Part shown: positions 1 through 5,300 of the stretch, piece after piece
Numbering within the stretch: position 1 is the first letter of the stretch
How the letters are laid out: every line of letters starts with the position of its first letter
Assembly: GCA_030619425.1 (NCBI GenBank)
Contig: JAUXBJ010000095.1
Span: 1-6,834, forward strand
Source of the DNA: a bacterium
Lineage (GTDB): Bacteria; Zixibacteria; MSB-5A5; GN15; FEB-12
Direction: 5' to 3'
DNA length: 6,834 nucleotides
Program-made: the position numbers and the translations under genes
The notes under the pieces: model-generated
What the model was told of the DNA's origin: nothing
Database searches by the model: none
What the model saw: the letters and a program-made list of their open reading frames with translations, nothing else

Positions 1-593
1 AGGCCAAAATGGTGCGGTCCATCAAGCGAACCTTTCCCGTCGCTCTGGCGGGCATGTTTATCCTGGTGGTGCTGGTGTTTCGATCGTATGCTCAGGCGTT
101 GCTGGTTTTCTCTCTTATACCGATCGGGGCTTTGGGCGCCATTTGGGGACACGGGATCCAGGGTCTGCAACTCAACATGCTCTCGTTAGTCGGCTTCATC
201 GCCCTTTCTGGTATTATCATTAATGACAGTATAATACTGGTCGATCGGATCAACAGAAATTTGCGATTGGGGCAGACACTGTTCGATGCTGTGCACAATG
301 CCGGCCTGACCCGTTTGAGACCTATCCTTCTGACTACTCTCACCACCTCCCTTGGACTAGCGCCACTGATTTTGGAGACCAGCCGACAGGCGCAGTTTCT
401 CATACCTATGGCGGTGTCGGTGGCCTATGGTCTTTTGTTCGGCAGCTTCATCCTGCTGCTCATCTTGCCCACTTCGTACATTGCCTTCAGTTCGATTCGC
501 GTCAGGTGGTCGAGGCTCCTCACCGGCCAGGCGGTAACGCCGGAATCTCTCGAACCAGCCGTCAAGGAACTCCAGCAGCAGATAGTGGAGTAG
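1..593 (+). CDS. RND efflux permease, C-terminal part (5' truncated by window edge)
   Basis: This is the last part of an inner-membrane RND (AcrB/MexB/CusA superfamily) permease, which drives proton-coupled export through a tripartite pump with a periplasmic adaptor and an outer-membrane channel. The reading frame is already open at base 3, so the Met at base 9 is an internal residue and not the start. About 196 residues are visible, against more than 1000 in a full protein. Five hydrophobic segments match TM8-TM12 of the family. The fourth conserved region is clear: a GIIINDSIILVD segment (about residues 68-79 from base 9), then an arginine-rich loop and LRPILLTTLTTSLGLAPL (about 103-120). 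The tail after TM12 is short and polar and ends at TAG. The NDS form of the motif resembles permeases outside the classic AcrB drug-pump group, but the substrate cannot be inferred. Adaptor and channel genes are not in the window and may lie upstream. Family assignment is secure; specificity is unknown. Confidence 0.93.
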   Translation, partial: AKMVRSIKRTFPVALAGMFILVVLVFRSYAQALLVFSLIPIGALGAIWGHGIQGLQLNMLSLVGFIALSGIIINDSIILVDRINRNLRLGQTLFDAVHNAGLTRLRPILLTTLTTSLGLAPLILETSRQAQFLIPMAVSVAYGLLFGSFILLLILPTSYIAFSSIRVRWSRLLTGQAVTPESLEPAVKELQQQIVE

Positions 594-619
594 GTGGCAG
601 AAATCGGATCGGGGAGGTT

Positions 620-719
620 CACGCTTCGACTGCGCTCAGCATGACAACCGCAGGTTGTTCTTCGCGCTACGCCACTCATGGCATATGTCAAACCTCATCC
701 TGAGCGGAGTCGAAGGATG
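620..719. repeat. Long imperfect inverted repeat, arms 620-644 and 695-719
   Basis: The 25-bp left arm, containing CTTCGACTGCGCTCAG, matches the reverse complement of the right arm (TCCTGAGCGGAGTCGAAGGA core) at 21 of 25 positions by hand count. The 50-bp interior has no gene. Transcribed, the arms could fold into a long stem. From memory, variants of the CTTCGACTCCGCTCAGGATGA type recur between genes in many uncultured bacterial genomes, so this is probably a dispersed repeat or a remnant of a small non-autonomous element. No transposase is present, and no target-site duplication was established. Confidence 0.6.
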
Positions 720-732
720 TGCGCAATCTTGC

Positions 733-788
733 AGGTCAGGTTTCCTGGAACCTGATGCATATCGTCAGGAGCACAGGGCTCCTGACCT
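733..788. repeat. Tandem hairpins with shared TCAGG/CCTGA arms (REP-like)
   Basis: Two neighbouring hairpins are visible. The first pairs TCAGGTT (736-742) with AACCTGA (749-755) around a 6-nt loop. The second pairs GTCAGGAGC (764-772) with GCTCCTGAC (778-786) perfectly, 9 bp around a 5-nt loop. In addition AGGTCAGG (733-740) is perfectly complementary to CCTGACCT (781-788), so an alternative long-range fold is possible. The repeated use of one arm sequence resembles REP/BIME-type intergenic repeats. It sits about 50 bp past the stop codon of the - strand dehydratase gene and could act as a transcript end or mRNA stabiliser; this is inference. Confidence 0.6.
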
Positions 789-836
789 ACGGAGACTAAA
801 TGCCGACGGCATGGGAACTGTGAGCTAAACTGTTCC

Positions 837-3200
837 TCAAGACGCTCCCTGCTCGGTGCGGCGAATGATCTCGTTTTGCAGTTCGTCGGTTAGGTCCACG
901 AAGTAGTCGCTGTAACCTGCAACGCGCACTATCAGATCACGGTACTTGTGCGGTTCCTCCCGGGCGCGACGCAACGTGTCGGTATCAACGACGTTAAACT
1001 GGATGTGGTGACCATTCATCTTGAAGTACGTTCGCACGAGGTGAGCCAACTTCTCGATACCGTCTGAGTCACTGAATAGTTGCGGCGTGAACTTCTGATT
1101 CAAGAGAGTACCGCCGGTGCGCAAATGGTCGATCTTTGCCGCCGAGTTCAAAACCGCTGTCGGACCGCACAGGTCCATTCCCTGCACCGGAGAGATACCT
1201 TCGGAGAGAGGTGTGCCGCAGGCGCGTCCGTCCGGCGTCGCCCCCACCACGCTGCCGAAGTAAATATGACAGGTAGTGGGCAAAAGATTGATGCGATGAT
1301 GCCCGCCTCTGGTGTTGGGACGACCATCGATCAATCGGAAGTAACTCTCGAACACACGACGGGCCAGATCGTCGGCGTAGTCGTCGTCGTTGCCGTACTT
1401 GGGTGTGTCCAGCAGGAGGCTTTGCTGCGCTGACTCATGGTCGGCGAAGTTCTCACGCAGCATCGTAACCAGTTGGGGCATGCTCATAGTACCCTTGTCA
1501 TAGACGTGATACTTGATGGCACTCAGGCAATCGGTGATGCTGCCGAGGCCAACACCCTGTATGTACGAACTGTTGTAACGTGCGCCGCCGGCGTTGTAGT
1601 CTCGACCGTTGGCGATGCAGTCATCGATCAGGATCGACAAAAACGGCGCCGGCAGATACTCCGCCCAAAGTCTCTCGATGATCAAGTTCCCTTTGATCTT
1701 GATGTCGATGAAGTGCGCCAACTGCTTTTCAAAGGCGGCATAAAATTCATCAAAGGTTTCGAACCGTGCGGGATCGCCGGACTCGACACCGATTTGTTCA
1801 CTGGTTCTCGGATCGACACCGTTGTTGAGCGTAATCTCAAGCACCTTGACCAGGTTGAAATACCCGGTGAGGATGTATGCCTCTTTGCCGAAAGCGCCCG
1901 CTTCGACACAGCCGCTGGCGCCGCCGTTTCGTGCATCCTCGAGTGATTTCCCCTGGCGCACAAGTTCGGCAACGATGGCATCAGTATTGAACAGCGATGG
2001 TTGGCCGTATCCGGTTTTGATGATTTTCAATGCCCGCTTCAACAAACGGTCTGGGGTCTTTTTGCTGACTTGGACCATTGAACTCGGTTGCAAGAGACGC
2101 ATCTCCTCGATAACGTCGAGAATCAGGTAGGTAAGTTCGTTGGCGGCGTCCTCGCCGGTAGCCGTGATGCCGCCGACGTTTATCAGGCAGAAGTCGGTGT
2201 AGGTGTTGCTCTCCTGAGCTGTGACACCGACCTTCGGCGGCGCCGGCTGATTGTTGAACTTGATCCAGAACGACTGGAGCAACTCCCGGGCGCGCTCCTC
2301 GGTCAGTCGACCGCTCTCAATGTCCCGGCGGTAGAACGGCAACAGATGCTGATCGAGTCGACCCGGATTGAAAGAATCCCAAGTGTTCAATTCCGTGATA
2401 ACTCCCAGATGCACGAACCAGTAATATTGCAACGCTTCCCAGAAAGTCTCGGGCGCATGTGCGGGTACGCGACTACAAATCTGTGCCATCTGATCGAGTT
2501 CGGCGCGACGATCCGCATCGGATGTCTGTTGGGCCAGTTCGGAGAGTTTGTCGGCGTGCCGTTGCACAAAACCAAGCAGGGCATCGACCGCTATCGCCAT
2601 CGCCAACAGTTGATCCCGCCTGGCCGGTGCGTTTGGATCGTTGGAAAAGTCCAACTCGCCGACAGCAGCCGCGATGTCTTGCTTGAAATCCATGAATCCT
2701 TTGCGATAGATCTTGTCATCAAGAACCGTGTGACCCGGTGCCCGTTGCTCGAGAAACTCGGTGAAGACACCCGCGCGGTAGACAGCTTTCCACTCGTCAT
2801 CGACCGCCTCAAAAATCCGATCACGGAGCGACCGGCCGGACCAGAAGGGAATGATTGTATCCTGCTGTGTCCGACGAACCTCATCGCCGACCGCGAATGA
2901 TATCCTGGGACGGTCATTCAGTATCGTGAAGTCGTCGAGGCTGTGCGTACAGATTTCAGGGTAGGTCGGGGTGGCCTTGGGGGCTTCGCCGCGCTCGCCG
3001 ACAATCAATTCACCGTCGTTGATACACACATGCTTCTTCTGGAGCAAGTACTTGAAGGCCAGCGCCCGAGCCACCGGCGTTGGGACCCGGTCCGCCTGAC
3101 CACTGGCGTAGAATTCGGTAAGCAGCGATGCTCGTTCTATCGAGAGGGTCGCCACAGCGTCAAGGCTTGCCTGGCGCAGTCGTTGGATACGTTCATTCAT
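837..3200 (-). CDS. hypD: Glycyl radical dehydratase, probable trans-4-hydroxy-L-proline dehydratase
   Basis: A full-length glycyl radical enzyme of 787 aa, the usual size for HypD. HypD removes water from trans-4-hydroxy-L-proline to give 1-pyrroline-5-carboxylate in the anaerobic cytoplasm. The N-terminal PFL domain spans roughly residues 1-630 and the C-terminal glycyl radical domain roughly 650-787. The thiyl Cys431 and general base Glu433 lie in a GCVE motif (430-433). The radical Gly762 is in RVAGYSDYF (759-767). Residues I recall as the hydroxyproline pocket of Clostridioides difficile HypD (F152, H160, D278, S334, D339, F340, C434, E436, Y450, G765) all appear here exactly three positions lower: F149, H157, D275, S331, D336, F337, C431, E433, Y447, G762. 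A single catalytic Cys rules out pyruvate formate-lyase, which uses a Cys-Cys pair. The ATG start has GGAGGT 8 nt upstream, and the activase gene precedes it by 5 bp. An uncharacterised close relative with another substrate remains possible. Confidence 0.9.
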   Translation of the reverse strand: MNERIQRLRQASLDAVATLSIERASLLTEFYASGQADRVPTPVARALAFKYLLQKKHVCINDGELIVGERGEAPKATPTYPEICTHSLDDFTILNDRPRISFAVGDEVRRTQQDTIIPFWSGRSLRDRIFEAVDDEWKAVYRAGVFTEFLEQRAPGHTVLDDKIYRKGFMDFKQDIAAAVGELDFSNDPNAPARRDQLLAMAIAVDALLGFVQRHADKLSELAQQTSDADRRAELDQMAQICSRVPAHAPETFWEALQYYWFVHLGVITELNTWDSFNPGRLDQHLLPFYRRDIESGRLTEERARELLQSFWIKFNNQPAPPKVGVTAQESNTYTDFCLINVGGITATGEDAANELTYLILDVIEEMRLLQPSSMVQVSKKTPDRLLKRALKIIKTGYGQPSLFNTDAIVAELVRQGKSLEDARNGGASGCVEAGAFGKEAYILTGYFNLVKVLEITLNNGVDPRTSEQIGVESGDPARFETFDEFYAAFEKQLAHFIDIKIKGNLIIERLWAEYLPAPFLSILIDDCIANGRDYNAGGARYNSSYIQGVGLGSITDCLSAIKYHVYDKGTMSMPQLVTMLRENFADHESAQQSLLLDTPKYGNDDDYADDLARRVFESYFRLIDGRPNTRGGHHRINLLPTTCHIYFGSVVGATPDGRACGTPLSEGISPVQGMDLCGPTAVLNSAAKIDHLRTGGTLLNQKFTPQLFSDSDGIEKLAHLVRTYFKMNGHHIQFNVVDTDTLRRAREEPHKYRDLIVRVAGYSDYFVDLTDELQNEIIRRTEQGAS

Positions 3201-3205
3201 TTGCG

Positions 3206-4006
3206 TTAACCTCCGATTTTCACTCTGAGTCCGTGCGCTTCCAGCCGCTGCGACATGGCTGACACTTCTGCCTGGGTTTTGGGCTGCAGTCCAGCTAACT
3301 TTGCCGCCAGTTCGGGATCGGTTACCTTGTGACGGAAGTAACGATGGTACGTCAACAGACTGATCTCCTCTACGCCGGGTAGCGGCTTCACAAACTGAAT
3401 GATAGCATCGAGATTAGGATCGGTGTCGGTGATGCCGGGAATCAGCGGCACACGGATAATCACACGGGCGCCACGAGTGGCCAACATCTTCAGGTTGTCG
3501 AGAATGAGGCGATTGGAGACGCCCACGTGTTGCTCGTGCGCATGATCGTCCATAATCTTCAAATCATACAAGAACAAATCAACCAAGTCAATGAGCCGCT
3601 CAAGATCCTCGGTCGGAGCATAACCGGTCGTGTCCACGGCCGTACGGATTGAACGACCACGGCACAACTGAAGCATTTTCATCAGAAAATCAAACTGCAT
3701 CAGCGGTTCGCCACCCGAAAAGGTCACACCGCCGCCTGACTGCTCGTAGTAGGGAATATCCCTGGCCATCTCGTCGATGACCTGCTCAGGAGCAACCGGG
3801 CCGTCAGCCAGCGCGGTTCTGCTTCGCCGGCAAACACAATTAGTTCCGACCTCGACATCTTCCGAGGGGGCGGGCCGCCTGCTTTCAGGATTGTGACACC
3901 ACCAACAGTCCAGGGGACAGCCGCGCATGAAAACAGTGGTCCGGATACCGGGTCCGTCATGGATGGCGAACCGCTTCAAGTCGAATATGGAACCTTTGGT
4001 TATCAC
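3206..4006 (-). CDS. hypE: Glycyl radical enzyme activase (radical SAM), compact form
   Basis: A radical-SAM activating enzyme that cleaves S-adenosylmethionine with a [4Fe-4S] cluster and abstracts hydrogen from the glycine of its partner, here almost surely the adjacent HypD. Numbered from the GTG at 4006 (266 aa): the family start FDLKRFAIHDGPGIRTTVF (8-26), the CX3CX2C cluster motif C30-C34-C37, SGGEP (97-101) for SAM binding, then VDTTGY (124-129), a DLK segment (148-150), IIRVPLIPGITD (183-194) and a YHRYFRHK segment (220-227). Most activases of this group carry two ferredoxin-like clusters between the radical-SAM cysteines and SGGEP; here that stretch is short and holds only C57 and C59. 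The frame stays open upstream to an ATG at 4099 (297 aa), but those 31 extra residues do not look like the family, while the GTG has GGAAG 7 nt upstream, so GTG is preferred. Symbol follows operon context. Confidence 0.88.
   Translation of the reverse strand: MITKGSIFDLKRFAIHDGPGIRTTVFMRGCPLDCWWCHNPESRRPAPSEDVEVGTNCVCRRSRTALADGPVAPEQVIDEMARDIPYYEQSGGGVTFSGGEPLMQFDFLMKMLQLCRGRSIRTAVDTTGYAPTEDLERLIDLVDLFLYDLKIMDDHAHEQHVGVSNRLILDNLKMLATRGARVIIRVPLIPGITDTDPNLDAIIQFVKPLPGVEEISLLTYHRYFRHKVTDPELAAKLAGLQPKTQAEVSAMSQRLEAHGLRVKIGG
3209..3214 (-). promoter_or_regulatory. Shine-Dalgarno of hypD embedded in the end of the activase gene
   Basis: On the - strand GGAGGT lies 8 nt before the hypD ATG. Its bases encode the last two glycines of the upstream activase, whose TAA follows at once. 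This supports the 3200 start and suggests translational coupling, so that activase and enzyme are made together. Confidence 0.8.
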
Positions 4007-4209
4007 AGTGGCACTTCCGGTCGTTGAATATCTCCACGCCAACGTTTCCAACCGGTGACAGTATAACCAAAGATGGCGAAAAGCGACTGGAAAATGCATG
4101 CAGCCCGGCCTTTTCTTTTATAGAGCAGTCACACCGGTGGGCACACAGTTGAATTCGGACCCAGTATTAAACTTGAGTTGCTGTCTGAGTTCCTCTATGT
4201 TCGATTGAA
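4007..4209. promoter_or_regulatory. Divergent intergenic region between hypE and wecB
   Basis: This 203-bp gap must hold the starts of both the - strand hypED operon and the + strand wecB-murJ operon. On the - strand, TATACT (4060-4065) is a good -10 hexamer about 54 bp before the GTG, but there is no convincing -35. On the + strand, TTGAGT (4173-4178) and TATGTT (4196-4201) are 17 bp apart and could be a sigma-70-type promoter. Its transcript would begin almost at the wecB ATG. A perfect 8-bp palindrome CACCGGTG (4132-4139) lies between them and could be an operator half; no known regulator site is recognised. All promoter calls are by eye and weak. Confidence 0.35.
4014..4018 (-). promoter_or_regulatory. 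GGAAG ribosome site favouring the GTG start of the activase
   Basis: Reading the - strand, GGAAG stands 7 nt before the GTG at 4006. Homologous proteins begin within a few residues of the IFDLKRF motif, which fits this start and not the ATG 93 bp further upstream. The match to the ideal GGAGG is partial. Confidence 0.5.
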
Positions 4210-5298
4210 ATGAAAGCTAAACCGAAAATCGTGTCCATAGTCGGCGCCCGGCCACAGTTCATCAAATTGGCCCCCCTGTCCAAGACGCTTTCGGGGCGAT
4301 TTCATCATGTTATCGTCCACACCGGACAACACTATGATGACAACATGTCGCAGACGTTCTTTCGACAACTACGTCTCCCCCGCCCCAGCATAAATCTCAG
4401 TATCAGCGGCGGACGGCATGGCGTAATGACCGGGCGCATGCTCGCTGCGATTGAAAAAGTGCTCCTGTCCGACCGACCTGATTTCGTGGTGGTCTACGGC
4501 GACACCAACAGCACCCTGGCCGGTGCGCTGGCCGCGGCCAAGTTGTCGATTCCGGTGGGCCATGTGGAAGCGGGAATGCGATCGTTTGTCGACGACATGC
4601 CGGAGGAGATCAATCGACGCCTGACCGATCACCTCGCCCGCCTTCACTTTTGTCCGACCGAGGTATCGATGAAGAACCTTCGGGCTGAGGGGATCAAAAA
4701 CGGGCTGATACATTCCGGCGACTTGATGTATGAGTTGTTGCACGATTCGAAGAGTATCATTCGGGCCAACAAGAAACCGCTACGGCAGTTCGGACTGACC
4801 CCGGGAGAGTTCCTTCTCATCACCGCCCACCGCGCTGGCAACGTCGACAGCCCCGAGAATCTCTATCGCTTGGTTGAACTGCTTGAGGCTCTGCCAATCC
4901 CGACCCTTTTCCCCGTTCACCCGCGCACTCGCAAGCGGTTTATTCAAGCAAAATTGCAGAAGCGTCTGCGGAATCAGGACAATCTGATTCTCTGCGAACC
5001 GTTGAGCTATCTTGATACTTTGACTTGTGCTATGCAGGCCCGCGCGGTCCTGACCGATTCCGGCGGGCTTCAGAAAGAGGCTCTGTTCCTGGGCACGCCG
5101 GTGTTGACCCTGCGCGATGAAACCGAATGGGTCGAGACACTGCGCCGGGGGAACCGCCTGGTCGGACTGGATGTCGGGCGCGCGCTGCGGGCGCTTCGCA
5201 GAAAACGGGCGGTTCGTCCTATGCCGTATCTGATCAGACACAAGCGGCCGTCGCGTCTCATTGCGGACGCCGTCAGGCGGTTTCTGGATGGGAGGTAG
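4210..5298 (+). CDS. wecB: UDP-N-acetylglucosamine 2-epimerase (non-hydrolysing)
   Basis: A cytoplasmic GT-B-fold enzyme that interconverts UDP-GlcNAc and UDP-ManNAc, supplying ManNAc or ManNAcA units for surface polysaccharides. At 362 aa it is close to the family length (E. coli WecB about 376). Visible motifs: GARPQFIKLAPL (12-23), HTGQHYD (37-43), YGDTNSTLAGALAA with D98, HVEAGMRS with E120, PEEINR with E132, TAHRAGNVD with H207, HPRT, and TDSGGLQKEA followed by RDETEWVETL near the C-terminus. D98, E120, E132 and H207 correspond to the E. coli catalytic set D95, E117, E131 and H213. One oddity is Gly210 where the family usually has Glu (HRxEN). The start fits the conserved N-terminus, but no clear Shine-Dalgarno precedes it. 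The murJ-like gene follows at once, suggesting the start of a polysaccharide cluster. Confidence 0.93.
   Translation: MKAKPKIVSIVGARPQFIKLAPLSKTLSGRFHHVIVHTGQHYDDNMSQTFFRQLRLPRPSINLSISGGRHGVMTGRMLAAIEKVLLSDRPDFVVVYGDTNSTLAGALAAAKLSIPVGHVEAGMRSFVDDMPEEINRRLTDHLARLHFCPTEVSMKNLRAEGIKNGLIHSGDLMYELLHDSKSIIRANKKPLRQFGLTPGEFLLITAHRAGNVDSPENLYRLVELLEALPIPTLFPVHPRTRKRFIQAKLQKRLRNQDNLILCEPLSYLDTLTCAMQARAVLTDSGGLQKEALFLGTPVLTLRDETEWVETLRRGNRLVGLDVGRALRALRRKRAVRPMPYLIRHKRPSRLIADAVRRFLDGR
5290..5296 (+). promoter_or_regulatory. Shine-Dalgarno of the murJ-like gene inside the wecB end
   Basis: GGGAGGT covers the last two codons and first stop base of wecB. The core GGAGG ends 5 nt before the GTG at 5301. 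A second in-frame GTG at 5298, overlapping the wecB TAG by one base, is only 2 nt from the core, so 5301 is the better start. The arrangement implies translational coupling. Confidence 0.75.
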
Positions 5299-5300
5299 TG

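Larger units (their letters stand above)
594..836. other. Non-coding gap between convergent genes, rich in inverted repeats
   Basis: No credible gene is seen here. The permease gene enters from the left and the hypD-like gene from the right, so this is a convergent 3'-3' gap of about 243 bp. Most of it is built from inverted repeats, listed separately. The hairpins may end transcription from both sides, but none is followed by a clear T-run in either direction, so a classic intrinsic terminator cannot be called. The short ORFs crossing it are low-complexity and have no ribosome site. Confidence 0.75.

Noticed and set aside
764..786. Intrinsic terminator for the permease or hypD gene
   Set aside because: The 9-bp stem is good, but no T-run follows it on either strand, so it is listed only as a hairpin repeat.
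620..788. CRISPR array
   Set aside because: The repeats are inverted and few, without regular spacing or unique spacers, and no cas gene is near.
2088..2900. 270-codon ORF on the + strand, and others at 1437-1946 and 1080-1433, opposite hypD
   Set aside because: They lie wholly antisense to a clearly conserved enzyme, show no recognisable domain, and arise from codon bias of the real gene.
837..3200. Pyruvate formate-lyase (PflB) identity
   Set aside because: Only one catalytic Cys is present, followed by V-E (GCVE), the dehydratase or lyase type, and the pocket residues match HypD.
4007..4099. N-terminal extension of the activase from an ATG at 4099
   Set aside because: The 31 extra residues do not resemble the family start, and a -10-like TATACT and a GGAAG ribosome site lie inside this stretch, favouring GTG at 4006. 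The longer form is not excluded.
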